Positions 9,036 to 18,164 are shown, counted from the stretch's first letter. The stretch is 64,000 nt of DNA from Streptomyces sp. TSRI0107 (GCF_001905845.1 NZ_LIVZ01000012.1:186001-250000), one strand, 5' to 3'. Numbers and translations: made by a program. Notes: generated by a model not told the origin, from the sequence alone.

Positions 9036-11558
9036 TCACGGCGCCTCGCCGGGCGCGCCGCGCCGGAACGCGAGCAGCAGCGCGATGTCGTCCGGCCGGT
9101 CGACGGCGTGCCGGGCGGTCGTGGTGAGCCGGTCGGCGACCTCCGCCAGCCAGCGGCCGCCCGGCTGCGGCGGCGGAGCGCCGGCCTCGGCCAGTGCCAG
9201 CCGCAGCGCGCCGATGCCGTCGTCGATGTCGCCCCCCGGCCGTTCGACGAGTCCGTCCGTGTACAGCGCCAGCAGCGCGCCGGGCGCCATCGGCAGCTCC
9301 GACACCGGGTAGTCGGCGTGCGTGTCCACCCCGAGCACCACCCCGCCCGGCACGTCCAGCACTTGGGTGCGGCCGTCCGGGTGACGCAGCAGCGGCGGCG
9401 GATGGCCCGCCCGTACGAACCGGGCGACGCCCGTCAGCGGGTCCAGCCGCACGTAGCAGCAGGACGCGAACTGGCCCGGGTCCAGGTCGATCAGCAGCCG
9501 GTTCGTGCCGCTCAGCACCTCGTCGGGCGGCCGGTCGTCCAGCGCGAAGGCCCGCACCGCGCTGCGCAGCTGCCCCATGGTGGCCGCCGCCTGCACCCCG
9601 TGTCCCTGGACGTCGCCGATGACCAGCGACACGCCGTCACCGGACGCCACCACGTCGTACCAGTCCCCGCCGACGTCCATCCCCTGCGTGCCCGGCAGAT
9701 ACCGGCCCGCGGCGTCCACCCGGGGGTGCACCGACAGCCGGCGGGGGAGGAGGGCCCGCTGCAGGCCCCGGGCCAGCGCGGCCTCCGTCTCGTAGCGCTG
9801 CGCCTTCTCCATCGCGTGCGCGATCACCCCGGCGAGCGCGGTCAGCACGGTGCGCTCCTCGGTGCCGAAGCTGCGGGCCCGGTCGAAGCCCAGGATGCAG
9901 GATCCGACCGGCCGCCCCGAGGCGATCAGCGGCAGGAAGGCGCGGGAGCCCTCCGCCGCGTCCAGCGGGATGCCGGGATAGGCCGCCGCCAGCTGCTGCA
10001 TCGAGTCGAAGAACAGGGGCTGGCCGGTGGTCAGCGTCTCCACTCCCGGAAGCCGGGCGTCGAGGCCGACCCCCTGGAACGGCGCCAGGAACCCCGGCGG
10101 GAAGCCGGTCTCCCAGGCCAGATAGAGATGCCGGTCCTGGAGCAGGTAGATCGCGAGCCGACGGCCGCCGAAGGCGGGCAGCAGCTCCTGCATGACCACC
10201 GCGGACACCTGCCGGGCGGTGACCGCCTCGGTGAGCGCCAGCGCGAGCACGATCGGCCGGTACACCGGGGAGGCCGCGGCCGCCGCGACCTCGGGAACCT
10301 CCTGCACGGGCGGCTCGGCGGCCGGCACCGCGGCGGTCTCCGGGCCCGTCGAGAGCGCCACGGCGCAGGTCAGCACATCGGGGCCGGGATGCACGGAGAC
10401 GGACAGCCAGTCACCGTCGTACGACGGCGACAGCTCGCCCGGCGGGTGCCGGCGGGCGGCGTTCTCCCGTTCCTCGAGCGGCGGCCTGCGGACGTGGAAG
10501 TGCACCGGTTCGGGGGCGAGCAGGGCCGCCCGCAGATGGTCCTCGAAGGCGGGCTGGCCGAGCCACGGCACGCCCTCCCAGAGGGGGCGCCCGAGGAACC
10601 GGGCCCGCGGCTCGCCCAGCAGCTCGGCGGCGCGCGGGTTGGCGTGCACGATCCGGCCCAGGCGGTCCAGCGAGAACAGCCCCTGCGGCAGCAGGTCGGC
10701 CGCCGTGTCGGCCACCGAGCCCGCGTCGACGACGGCGCCGTCCACGCCGGACGGCATCCACAGCTCCACCCGCAGCGCGGTGCCCTCGGCGGTCCGCACA
10801 TGCAGCGGCGCGGCCGGACGGGAACCCCGGTCGGCGGTCTCCCGCAGCAGCCTCAGCACCCGCCGCGCGTCGTCCGCGGCCAGGGTCCGCACGAGATGGC
10901 GGACACCGCCCGGCAGCTCGCCGGGGGACAGGCCGAGCAGCGTCAGCAGGGTGTCGTCGGCGGTGACCACGTCCGCCACCGGGTCCCAGGAGAACCGGCC
11001 GACCCGCAGCGTCGCCGGACCGGTCGCCGGGGGCGGTACGCACACCGGGTCCTCGTCCCACGTGAGGGCCGTGCCGTCGGCCTCCAGCAGACGTACCGCG
11101 GCACCGAGCTCGTCGGCCAGCCCGGCCAGCCGGTCCCGCGCGGGCAGCAGCTCCGCGGCGTCCGGCACGGCGGGCCGCAGCGCGGTCAGCACGCCGAACG
11201 GGCCGGCCGCCCCGGCGACCGGCACGCAGACGGACCCGATGGGGAACGGCAGGGCCGCCGCGAACTGGGGGTAGCGGCGCATCGTCTCGGTGGCGTTCGG
11301 CAACACCACCTGAAGGCCCAGCCGGTAGGCGTCGGTGACCGGGAAGCGCCGGTCCGCGTGCACCCGCCACCAGGGCCGGTACAGCGCCCCCGGCAGTCCC
11401 GCGAGGGCCGCGAGCCGCAGCACCCGGGGCGACCCGGACCGTACGTACACCCCGGCGGCGCGGGCCCCGACGGCGTCGATCGCCTGGATCGCGGCGTCGG
11501 TGAGCAGCGCGGTCAGCCGTCCATGGGTCCCGCTGCGGACCCCGCCGCTCCCAGTCAT
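9036..11558 (-). CDS. Cytoplasmic SpoIIE-type PP2C phosphatase with GAF and PAS domains
   Basis: 840 residues from ATG 11558 (MTGSGGVRSG), preceded by GGGTAGGA; an upstream in-frame ATG at 11627 would add 23 unlikely residues. Order: GAF ~20-180, PAS-like segments ~190-400 (GRIVHANPRAAELLGEP), GAF ~440-600 (EERTVLTALAGVIAHAMEKAQR), then SpoIIE/PP2C ~620-830 with VGGDWYDVV, IGDVQGHG, AGHPPPLL, YTDGLVERPGGD and PDDIALLL. No membrane helix and no kinase domain, unlike its neighbour. It probably controls a partner-switching pathway (anti-anti-sigma factor dephosphorylation). First gene of a likely two-phosphatase operon. Confidence 0.87.
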   Translation of the reverse strand: MTGSGGVRSGTHGRLTALLTDAAIQAIDAVGARAAGVYVRSGSPRVLRLAALAGLPGALYRPWWRVHADRRFPVTDAYRLGLQVVLPNATETMRRYPQFAAALPFPIGSVCVPVAGAAGPFGVLTALRPAVPDAAELLPARDRLAGLADELGAAVRLLEADGTALTWDEDPVCVPPPATGPATLRVGRFSWDPVADVVTADDTLLTLLGLSPGELPGGVRHLVRTLAADDARRVLRLLRETADRGSRPAAPLHVRTAEGTALRVELWMPSGVDGAVVDAGSVADTAADLLPQGLFSLDRLGRIVHANPRAAELLGEPRARFLGRPLWEGVPWLGQPAFEDHLRAALLAPEPVHFHVRRPPLEERENAARRHPPGELSPSYDGDWLSVSVHPGPDVLTCAVALSTGPETAAVPAAEPPVQEVPEVAAAAASPVYRPIVLALALTEAVTARQVSAVVMQELLPAFGGRRLAIYLLQDRHLYLAWETGFPPGFLAPFQGVGLDARLPGVETLTTGQPLFFDSMQQLAAAYPGIPLDAAEGSRAFLPLIASGRPVGSCILGFDRARSFGTEERTVLTALAGVIAHAMEKAQRYETEAALARGLQRALLPRRLSVHPRVDAAGRYLPGTQGMDVGGDWYDVVASGDGVSLVIGDVQGHGVQAAATMGQLRSAVRAFALDDRPPDEVLSGTNRLLIDLDPGQFASCCYVRLDPLTGVARFVRAGHPPPLLRHPDGRTQVLDVPGGVVLGVDTHADYPVSELPMAPGALLALYTDGLVERPGGDIDDGIGALRLALAEAGAPPPQPGGRWLAEVADRLTTTARHAVDRPDDIALLLAFRRGAPGEAP

Positions 11559-11670
11559 CGGTCCTACCCCGTCCCTGCGCGCCGTCGCGCGGCGACACAG
11601 CAAGGATGCGACAGGACGGCCGCCCACCGCACGCGGGCGTGCGCCCCCGCCGCCCGGCCGTCCCCACGGC

Positions 11671-12405
11671 TCAGGGGACGCGCAGGGTCCGCTTGGCTAG
11701 TTCGAACGCGGGCAGCATCGCCTCGTGCTCCTCGTCGTCCAGCCCGCCCAGGGCCAGGACGACCGGTCCGTCCGGCGTGACGACGGCGAGCGCGCGCTCC
11801 TTGCTCGACTCCTCAAGGATCTCGCTGGTCCGGAGGTATGCCACCTCGACGCCGTCGACGTCGCCCGACCGGAAGGCGCTGTACCGCTGCTTGTCGAGGC
11901 TGACCACGTCACTCGCCTCCGCGGTCACGAAGCCCTCCAGGACGGTCCGGGCGTCGTCGTCGCCCGGCTCGCCGGTCCAGACGCGGAGGAAGCCGATGTT
12001 CCCGGCGGGCTTGGCGTCCACCTCGCAGGCGGCGGTGACCGGGCCCTGCCGCAGCATCGAGTCGGCGAGCTCGGCGGCCACCTCCTTGCCCAGGTCGTCC
12101 GGGTCGGCCGAGCTCTCGGCCTCCAGTTCGTCGACCTTGGCCGCGGCCTCCGCCGCGTCGATCGCCTCCGCCGTCCAGTCCTCCGCGATGTCGAAGGTGA
12201 CGGGCAGTTCGCAGGCGGAGCCGGCGGCGCCTATGCTGCCGCCGCGCTTCGCGACCGCGGGGTCCTTGTCCGAGGACGAACCGGCCGACGCGCCCGGCGA
12301 CGCCGTGCCGTCCGGCTCGGCGGCCTCCCCACACCCCGTCAACACCATGACACCGACGGCGGCCACGGCCATGGCACGCCCCGTTCTCCCCACCCCGACC
12401 AGCAC
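11671..12405 (-). CDS. Secreted lipoprotein of unknown function
   Basis: 244 residues from a GTG at 12405 with GAGAGGGGA just upstream; an ATG at 12373 is an alternative. The signal peptide ends in the lipobox MVLTGCGEA, so the protein is expected to be lipid-anchored outside the membrane. A Ser/Gly/Asp spacer follows, then a mature domain of ~190 residues with two cysteines (SACELPVTF, TAACEVDAK) that may pair. No named family recognised. Many Streptomyces lipoproteins of this layout occur next to regulatory or transport genes; nothing here ties it to a partner. Confidence 0.75.
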   Translation of the reverse strand: MLVGVGRTGRAMAVAAVGVMVLTGCGEAAEPDGTASPGASAGSSSDKDPAVAKRGGSIGAAGSACELPVTFDIAEDWTAEAIDAAEAAAKVDELEAESSADPDDLGKEVAAELADSMLRQGPVTAACEVDAKPAGNIGFLRVWTGEPGDDDARTVLEGFVTAEASDVVSLDKQRYSAFRSGDVDGVEVAYLRTSEILEESSKERALAVVTPDGPVVLALGGLDDEEHEAMLPAFELAKRTLRVP

Positions 12406-12491
12406 GTTCCCGTCCCCTCTCACGTTCAGGCGCGCCACTGTATCCGAGGCCACCGACAACGGCCGCCGGGGTGGCCGGCCGGTGCCCGCGC

Positions 12492-13370
12492 TCAGCCGGA
12501 GAGGGCGGTGCGGGCGGCCCGGACCGCCTGGTCGGCGTACGACCGCCCGAACAGCACCACATGGACGAGCAGCGGGAAGAGCTGGTGCAGGGCGACCCGG
12601 TCCCGCCAGCCGTCGGCGAGCGGGGTCGCATCCTGGTAGCCGTCGAGGATCCGCTCGAGATGCGGGCAGCCGAAGAGCCGCAGCATGGCCAGGTCGGTCT
12701 CGCGATGCCCGCCGTGCGCGGCCGGGTCGATGAGCCAGACCCGCCCGTCGGCGCCCCACAGGACGTTGCCGTTCCACAGGTCGCCGTGCAGCCGCGCGGG
12801 CGGCTCGTCCGGCCCCGCCAGACCGGGCAGCTGCTCGCAGACCCGCTCGAACACCCCGGCCTCGCCGGAGCGCAGAGTGCCGTCGTCCACGGCGCTGCGC
12901 AGATACGGCAGCACCCGGTGCTCGGCGTACCAGCGCGCCCAGTCGGCGCCGGGGACGTTGCGCATCGGCGCCGCCCCGATGGCGGCCTCCTCGGGCCCGC
13001 CAGGCGGCGGCGCCCCGAAAGCGGGCGCGCCGGCGGCGTGCAGCGCGGCCAGTTCCCGGCCGAACCGGGCCGCCGCGTCCGCTGCGGGCGGCCCGTCCGG
13101 CACCCGGTCGACGACCAGCCACCGCCCGTCGTGCCCGTGCACGGCGGGCACCCGCACCGCGCCCGCCTCCGCGAGCCACCGCAGGCCCGCCGCCTCCGAC
13201 CGCGCGCCGCCCGGCGCGTCCTGCCGCTTCACGATCACCACGCGGCCGTCGTCGAGGGCGGCCTCGGCGAGCGCCCCGGACACCGCGCGCGTCCCGGTCA
13301 CCGCGCGGCCGGTGCACCGCGCCGCCACGTCCGCCGGCTCGTACTCTCCGTCCACTTCACGCACGGCCAC
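12492..13370 (-). CDS. Fructosamine kinase family protein (aminoglycoside-phosphotransferase fold)
   Basis: About 292 residues. Kinase-fold hallmarks: VVIVKR (ATP-binding Lys), ARLHGDLWNGNVLW (catalytic HGDxxxxN loop) and VWLIDPAAHGGHRETDLAML (DPxxxxGxREtDlA, characteristic of fructosamine/ketosamine-3-kinases). The family phosphorylates sugar adducts on proteins to trigger deglycation. Start is uncertain between GTG 13370 and GTG 13364; neither has a clear ribosome binding site. Divergent from the methyltransferase gene, with a palindrome between them. Confidence 0.85.
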   Translation of the reverse strand: MAVREVDGEYEPADVAARCTGRAVTGTRAVSGALAEAALDDGRVVIVKRQDAPGGARSEAAGLRWLAEAGAVRVPAVHGHDGRWLVVDRVPDGPPAADAAARFGRELAALHAAGAPAFGAPPPGGPEEAAIGAAPMRNVPGADWARWYAEHRVLPYLRSAVDDGTLRSGEAGVFERVCEQLPGLAGPDEPPARLHGDLWNGNVLWGADGRVWLIDPAAHGGHRETDLAMLRLFGCPHLERILDGYQDATPLADGWRDRVALHQLFPLLVHVVLFGRSYADQAVRAARTALSG

Positions 13371-13402
13371 CAGCGTACGACCGGCCGTGCCAGGTCCTCC
13401 TG

Positions 13403-13417
13403 TTGCCGAATCGGCAA
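13403..13417. promoter_or_regulatory. Operator-like palindrome between divergent genes
   Basis: TTGCCGA (13403-13409) and TCGGCAA (13411-13417) form a perfect 7-bp inverted repeat around one base; a third half-site-like TTTGCCG follows about 5 bp later. It lies 33 bp before the kinase start on one side and ~180 bp before the methyltransferase on the other. Confidence 0.35.
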
Positions 13418-13477
13418 AGATGTTTGCCGCATGTCCGGGGCCGGTCCAGGCTCGGGGGTGCGGGCCGCGCCCGGGAC

Positions 13478-13548
13478 GGCTCGACTCGACGGCTCGACTC
13501 GACGGCTTCCGGCCGCACTCGGCACGACAGGCCGCACTCGGCACGACA
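13478..13548. repeat. Two short tandem repeats in the methyltransferase leader
   Basis: A 13-bp unit (GGCTCGACTCGAC) occurs twice at 13478-13503. A 19-bp unit starting GGCCGCACTCGG occurs twice at 13511-13548, followed by degenerate third and fourth copies up to about 13585. They fill most of the leader before the methyltransferase gene. Confidence 0.7.
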
Positions 13549-13595
13549 GGGCCCCGCCCGGCACAACAGGCCGCACCGACACAGGAGGACGCATC

Positions 13596-14231
13596 ATGAC
13601 CCACACCCCCGCGACGGACCGCCCCGCCGACTTCTGGGAGGGCTTCTACCGCAACGGCGACCGCATCTGGAGCGGCCGCCCGAACCCCCTGCTGGTGCGG
13701 GAGGCGAGCGAACTGTCCCCCGGTGCCGCGCTCGACCTGGGCTGCGGAGAGGGCGCGGACGCGGTGTGGCTGGCCTCCCGCGGCTGGCGGGTCACCGGTG
13801 TCGACATCTCCGCCACGGCCCTGGAGCGCGCCGCCCGGCACGCCGCCGAGGCCGGCGTCGACGAGCGAATCGCCTGGGAGCGCCACGAGTTGGGCGTGAG
13901 CTTCCCCGACGGCACCTTCGACCTGGTCAGTGCGCAGTTCCTGCAGTCCCCGGTCGAACTCGACCTGTACCGGATCCTGCGCCGCGCCGCCGCGTCCGTC
14001 GCACCCGGGGGCACGCTGCTGATCGGCCTGCACGGCAGCTGGCCGAGCTGGCAGCACGAGCCGCCCTTCGAGGCCGACTTCCCGACGCTGGACGGCCTCC
14101 TCGGCGAACTCGCCCTGCCCGAGAAGGAGTGGACCGTGGTCACCGCCGACGCCGTCCGCAGGCCGCACAACTCCCCGGACGGCGTCGAAGGCTTCCGCGA
14201 GGACAACGTCTGGCGACTGCGGCGCGCGTAG
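13596..14231 (+). CDS. Class I SAM-dependent methyltransferase
   Basis: 211 residues; ATG 13596 follows an ideal AGGAGG. Motif I is LDLGCGEGADAVWLA, motif II includes VTGVDISATALERA, and DLVSAQFLQS fits motif post-II. The N-terminal ADFWEGFYRNGDRIWSGRPN is typical of TehB/thiol methyltransferase-like proteins that use small substrates. The exact substrate cannot be read from sequence. Its long leader contains tandem repeats. It is probably transcribed alone. Confidence 0.86.
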   Translation: MTHTPATDRPADFWEGFYRNGDRIWSGRPNPLLVREASELSPGAALDLGCGEGADAVWLASRGWRVTGVDISATALERAARHAAEAGVDERIAWERHELGVSFPDGTFDLVSAQFLQSPVELDLYRILRRAAASVAPGGTLLIGLHGSWPSWQHEPPFEADFPTLDGLLGELALPEKEWTVVTADAVRRPHNSPDGVEGFREDNVWRLRRA

Positions 14232-14280
14232 GGACCGCGTCCTTCGCTTCGCCGGGGGCCGGCTCTGGTATCCCATCGGC

Positions 14281-14622
14281 ATGGACACGCCGGGCCGAGA
14301 CGACGAGACGTGGTTCTTCCCCTTCGGGCTGGACGGTGAGACCCGCCGGCTGCTGCGCGGGTCGCGGCAGCGCCCCTGGTTCCCCCGGCGCGGGTTGTTC
14401 CGCCGCAACCGCCAGGAGGGGCTGGAGAACCGGCTCCGCCTGGCCCGACTCGGCGTGACGAGCACCGGGCACATCCCCGGAGACCAGGCCGGCGCCCTCG
14501 CCGTCCGCCTGCTCGAAGAGGGCGCCGGCCTCCCGGACGAGGACCACACGGACCGGGTCCGCCACGCCGGGCGCATACTCGACGAACTGCGCACCCTCGC
14601 GGAACCGGCGACGCGGGGCTGA
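14281..14622 (+). CDS. Hypothetical protein, 113 residues
   Basis: Small, charged, mostly helical protein (LENRLRLARLG, HAGRILDELRTLAEP) with an Arg-rich central segment containing RRGLFRRNRQEG. Codon usage (GC3) is typical of real genes here. No family recognised and no membrane segment or signal. It follows the methyltransferase by 49 bp and may be co-transcribed. Start codon ATG is supported by frame only; there is no clear ribosome binding site. Confidence 0.6.
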   Translation: MDTPGRDDETWFFPFGLDGETRRLLRGSRQRPWFPRRGLFRRNRQEGLENRLRLARLGVTSTGHIPGDQAGALAVRLLEEGAGLPDEDHTDRVRHAGRILDELRTLAEPATRG

Positions 14623-15340
14623 CCGCGCTCGCGCGGCACGTTTCTGGCCGTGCGCGCGGCGCCTTCTTGGCCGGGTGCTGTGTGCCGCGTCCTGCGGCGG
14701 TGCTGCCGTGACCCTGTTCCCCGTGCTGCGTCCGCGCGGCGCCGTTCCGGCCGTGCGCGCGGCGCTCTCTGGGCCGGGCGCCCTGCGTTGCGGCCCCCGG
14801 CGGTGCCGTCGTCCTGGTTGGTGCTCCTCGTGCTGCGCACCCGCGACTGGGTTGTCGCGCTGTCTGTGCCGTGCTCCTGTGACGACGTCCTGGCGCTCGC
14901 ATTGCCGCGCCCCCGGTGGTGCGGTCGTCCCGGCCTTGTCTGCGCCGCGCACCCGCGACTGGGTCCTCGCCGCGCTGTCTGTGCCGCGCTCCTGTGACGA
15001 CGTCCCGGCGCTCGCAGTGCCGCGCCCTGCGACATCGTCCCGACGCTCCCGGTGCCGCACACCCTGCGGCGCCCGCGTGATCCCGCACCCTGTACCGCGT
15101 CCCGTGTCGCCGTCCGAGACGCGCTTTCTGCCCCACGCCCCGTGCCGCCGTCCTGGCCGCCCTTTCTGGGCCCACCCACGCGCCCCGCGCCCCGCGCCCT
15201 CGCCCTCCCGCCACTGCTTCGCCGCGCCCCCGCAACACCGCCCCGACGGCGCCCCCGTGCCGCCCCCCGCGACACCCCCCCTGCCCCGCCCCCCCCCGGC
15301 CACCCCGTGTGATCGCCCGCCGCGCGGGAACTCGGCGCTC
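14623..15340. repeat. Repeat-rich, C-biased non-coding stretch
   Basis: About 720 bp without a believable gene. It contains imperfect long direct repeats: CCGTGCGCGCGGCGC occurs at 14648 and 14751 (103 bp apart), and a near-identical ~80-bp segment starts at 14835 and again at 14947 (112 bp apart), with a weaker third copy after 15028. The last 200 bp are extremely C-rich on the plus strand. Long open frames on both strands exist only because stop codons are rare; they encode low-complexity repeats without start signals. Function unknown. Confidence 0.7.
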
Positions 15341-16879
15341 ATGAGCGAACAGGCGGGCATCCTCGGGTCGTACTGGCTCCAGACGCTGCCGCCCGGTGAT
15401 CCGGCCCCCGCGCCGGAGGGCGATCTCACGGTCGACGTCGCGGTCGTCGGCGCCGGGGTGGCCGGGCTGAGCACGGCGTGGGAGCTGGTGCGGCGCGGAC
15501 GCCGGGTCGCGGTCCTGGAGGCGGACCGGATCGCGGCGGGCGTCACCGGGCACACGACGGCGAAGCTCAGCGCGCAGCACACCCTCATCTACGACCGGCT
15601 GCGCCGCAGCCGTGGCGAGGAGGGGGCGCGGCTGTACGCCCGCTCGCAGACGGAGGCGATCCGCCGGGCCGCGGAGATCGCCCATGAGCTGGGTGTCGAC
15701 TGCGACTGGGAGGACACCGCCTCGTACACGTTCGTGCAGGGCCGCCACCGGGTCCCCGAGCTGCGGGCCGAGGCGGAGGCCGCGCGGGCGGCGGGTCTGC
15801 CGGCCGAGTTCGTGACGGAGACCGGTCTGCCGTTCCCCGTCGCGGGCGCGGTCCGGGTCTCCGAGCAGGCGCAGTTCCATCCCCGCAAATACCTCCTGGC
15901 GCTCGCCGACGGCATCCGCCGCGGCGGCGGGCAGCTGTACGAGGGCACGCGCGTGGTGGGGCTCAGCGAGGGGGAACCCTGTGTGCTGACCACGGACCGG
16001 GGCGTGCGGATCACCGCCCGGGACGTCGTCGTCGCCACGCACTACCCCGTCTTCGACCGGGCCCTGCTCTTCACACGGCTCTCCCCGCGCCGGGAACTGG
16101 TCGTCGCCGCCCCGGTGGACGCGTCCGACGCCCCCGACGGCATGTACATCACACCCGAGCACCGGACCCGGTCGGTGCGCACCGCGCCGTACGAGGACGG
16201 CCGGCGGCTGCTCATCATCACCGGCGAGCACTTCACCCCGGGCACCGGACGGGACGTGGAAGAGCGGTTCGCCACGCTCACCGGCTGGGCTGCGCGCCAC
16301 TTCGGCGAACTGCGGATCACCCACCGGTGGGCCACCCAGGACAACGACTCCACCGACTCCGTACCGCTCGTCGGACCCCTGCACCCCGCCGCCCACCACG
16401 TCTACGTGGCCACCGGCTTCGGCGGCTGGGGGATGACCGGCGGAATCATGGCGGGCCGGCTCCTGTGCGACCAGATCACCGGACGCGACAACCCGTGGAG
16501 CGGCCTGTACGACCCGCGCCGGATCGCCTCCGTCGTACGTGAGAGCGGACAGTTCCTGAAGCACCAGGCCAAGGTCGCCCGGCACTTCGTGGGCGACCGG
16601 CTGACCTCGCTGCCGCACGGCGGCCGTACACCGGTCGACGACCTCGCGCCGGGCGAGGGCGTCGTCGTCCTGGTCGGCGGCCGGCACGTGGCGGTCCACC
16701 GTGACGAGAGCGGGCAGCTCCACGCGGTCGCCGCGCGGTGCACCCACATGGGCTGCCTGGTCGCCTTCAACCGGGCCGAGGGCGCCTGGGAATGCCCCTG
16801 CCACGGCTCCCGCTTCGCACCCGACGGCAGCGTGCTGCAGGGTCCTGCGGTACGTCCGCTGCGGCCCCGGACGATCTGA
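15341..16879 (+). CDS. FAD-dependent oxidoreductase with C-terminal Rieske [2Fe-2S] domain
   Basis: 512 residues. N-terminal FAD-binding DAO-type domain: VDVAVVGAGVAGLSTAWEL (Rossmann GxGxxG), substrate region to ~385 with GFGGWGMTGGIMAGRLL near the flavin. The C-terminal ~100 residues are a Rieske domain: C467-T-H469 and C485-P-C-H488 are the cluster ligands. The fusion is common in actinomycetes and bacilli; substrates are mostly unknown, probably amines or amino-acid-like compounds oxidised in the cytoplasm. It lies just behind the repeat-rich region and 127 bp before a CsbD gene. Confidence 0.9.
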   Translation: MSEQAGILGSYWLQTLPPGDPAPAPEGDLTVDVAVVGAGVAGLSTAWELVRRGRRVAVLEADRIAAGVTGHTTAKLSAQHTLIYDRLRRSRGEEGARLYARSQTEAIRRAAEIAHELGVDCDWEDTASYTFVQGRHRVPELRAEAEAARAAGLPAEFVTETGLPFPVAGAVRVSEQAQFHPRKYLLALADGIRRGGGQLYEGTRVVGLSEGEPCVLTTDRGVRITARDVVVATHYPVFDRALLFTRLSPRRELVVAAPVDASDAPDGMYITPEHRTRSVRTAPYEDGRRLLIITGEHFTPGTGRDVEERFATLTGWAARHFGELRITHRWATQDNDSTDSVPLVGPLHPAAHHVYVATGFGGWGMTGGIMAGRLLCDQITGRDNPWSGLYDPRRIASVVRESGQFLKHQAKVARHFVGDRLTSLPHGGRTPVDDLAPGEGVVVLVGGRHVAVHRDESGQLHAVAARCTHMGCLVAFNRAEGAWECPCHGSRFAPDGSVLQGPAVRPLRPRTI

Positions 16880-16933
16880 CGGCGGCCGGAGGAGGGCGGA
16901 CGCCGACGGCGGCGGGCGTACCGGCCGACCCGC

Positions 16934-16957
16934 GTTTGGCGCCCGGCGACGGGGTCA
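16934..16957 (+). promoter_or_regulatory. Weak SigB-type promoter candidate before the CsbD gene
   Basis: GTTT (16934-16937), 14 bp, GGGTCA (16952-16957); one mismatch to the GGGTAY box. CsbD proteins are classic general-stress products, which makes the match more credible. Confidence 0.3.
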
Positions 16958-17006
16958 CTCGGGCGTCGATCCGGAAAGCGAACCTTGCCGCAGGGAGTGA
17001 GCGAAC

Positions 17007-17180
17007 GTGGCGCGCGATCAGAAGGCCAAGGCGAAGATGGAGCAGGCCAAGGGGAAGGTCAAGGAGGCCACCGGCCGCGCGGTCGGCGACGAGAGCACGG
17101 CGACCGAGGGCCGGACGAAGAAGTCCAAGGGCGACCTGCGCCAGGCGAAGGAGAAGGTGAAGGACGCGTTCCGTGAGTGA
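17007..17180 (+). CDS. CsbD family stress protein
   Basis: 57 residues from a GTG at 17007 with AGGGAG upstream. The sequence is highly charged and built of Lys/Glu/Ala-rich repeats (KMEQAKGKVKEATGRAVGD, KGDLRQAKEKVKDAFRE), the pattern of the CsbD family (E. coli YjbJ). Members are abundant, natively flexible, stress-induced cytoplasmic proteins of unknown mechanism. Here it stands alone between the oxidoreductase and a bidirectional terminator. Confidence 0.88.
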   Translation: MARDQKAKAKMEQAKGKVKEATGRAVGDESTATEGRTKKSKGDLRQAKEKVKDAFRE

Positions 17181-17200
17181 GGCACCGGAGGCGTGACCGG

Positions 17201-17231
17201 GCCGGGTCCCCCGCGTGGCGGGGCACCCGGC
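17201..17231. terminator. Bidirectional hairpin between convergent genes
   Basis: 14-bp stem with one mismatch (17201-17214 with 17218-17231; arms GCCGGGTcCCCCGC and GCGGGGcACCCGGC), loop GTG. It lies between the CsbD stop and the convergent carboxypeptidase gene and can serve both. Confidence 0.6.
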
Positions 17232-17266
17232 TCCGTCGTGCGCGTGTCGCTCTCGGGGCGGGTGGG

Positions 17267-18004
17267 TCAGATGCCGCAGGTGGACGCCGACCAGTACTGG
17301 CTCGCGCGGTGGTCGACGTGGGTGTGGTCGTTGTGACCCGGGTAGCCGGGGCCGAGGATGCCCCGGAAGCCGTGGTAACGGGCCTGCTTGGCCAGGGTGC
17401 ACAGCGAGTGCGGCCCGGCGCCCAGGTCGGCCGCGTCGCCGTAGAGGTGACGGCTGTCGCTCGCGCCGCCGACGGCGTCGTTGCAGGCGTAGGACCGGAA
17501 ACCGCTGGTGACCGTGATCGGCTGGTCGCCGAGCGCGTGCCGCAGCGCCTCCAGCTTCCACATGGTGCGCAGGGCGTTGGACTTGGCGGTGGCGGCGCTG
17601 ACCGCGCCTCCGGACCAGGTGGAGTTGCAGTCGTTCAGCTCGCTGTAGGCGAAGTGGACCGGCGTGCAGTCGTCGTCCTGGAGGGCGTACAGCTTGTTGT
17701 AGGTGTTCGTGCCGGCGACGCCGTCCGCGGACAGGCCGTAGGCCGACTGGAAGCGCTTGAGGGCGGCCTCGGTGGCGGGCCCGAAGCTGCCGTCGACGGC
17801 CAGGGCGGCGCCGTAGCCCGCGTAACCGCCGAGCCGGATCTGGAGTTGGGTGACGTCGGCGCCCGAGGCGCCCTGGGTGAGGGTGCGGGTCCAGGTGTAA
17901 CAGCCGTCGGCGTGCGCGGTGCCCGCCGTGGCGACGGTACCGGCGAACGCGCCGGACAGGATCATGACAAGTGCGGCGACGAGTCGTGCCGTGCGTCTGA
18001 GCAT
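17267..18004 (-). CDS. Secreted zinc D-Ala-D-Ala carboxypeptidase (M15A) with peptidoglycan-binding domain
   Basis: 245 residues; ATG 18004 is preceded by GGAGG. Signal peptide MLRRTARLVAALVMILSGAF ending at AHA. A peptidoglycan_binding_1 domain follows (VTQLQIRLGGYAGYG ... GSFGPATEAALKRFQ). The catalytic domain has the M15A zinc motifs SRHLYGDAADL (His and Asp ligands) and NDHTHVDHR (second His). Layout and length match the S. albus G carboxypeptidase. It trims stem peptides in the cell wall after secretion. Confidence 0.9.
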   Translation of the reverse strand: MLRRTARLVAALVMILSGAFAGTVATAGTAHADGCYTWTRTLTQGASGADVTQLQIRLGGYAGYGAALAVDGSFGPATEAALKRFQSAYGLSADGVAGTNTYNKLYALQDDDCTPVHFAYSELNDCNSTWSGGAVSAATAKSNALRTMWKLEALRHALGDQPITVTSGFRSYACNDAVGGASDSRHLYGDAADLGAGPHSLCTLAKQARYHGFRGILGPGYPGHNDHTHVDHRASQYWSASTCGI

Positions 18005-18164
18005 GCGACCTCCAGGCCGGTGGTGAGGTGAGCCACTGCCGAACGTGAAGAGCTGTGGGAAGAGCCGTGTGACGCGCGTCAACCATGGGGCACGGGGGAG
18101 CCGGGGCGCAAGGGTGGGCGGAGCCGGCCGGTCGGCGCGCCGGCCGGCTCCCGCGGATCGCCCG

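Noticed and set aside
14140..15588. Long minus-strand open frame across the repeat region
   Set aside because: Low-complexity Arg/Gly/Ala peptide, no ribosome binding site, overlaps two real genes; openness is explained by high GC.
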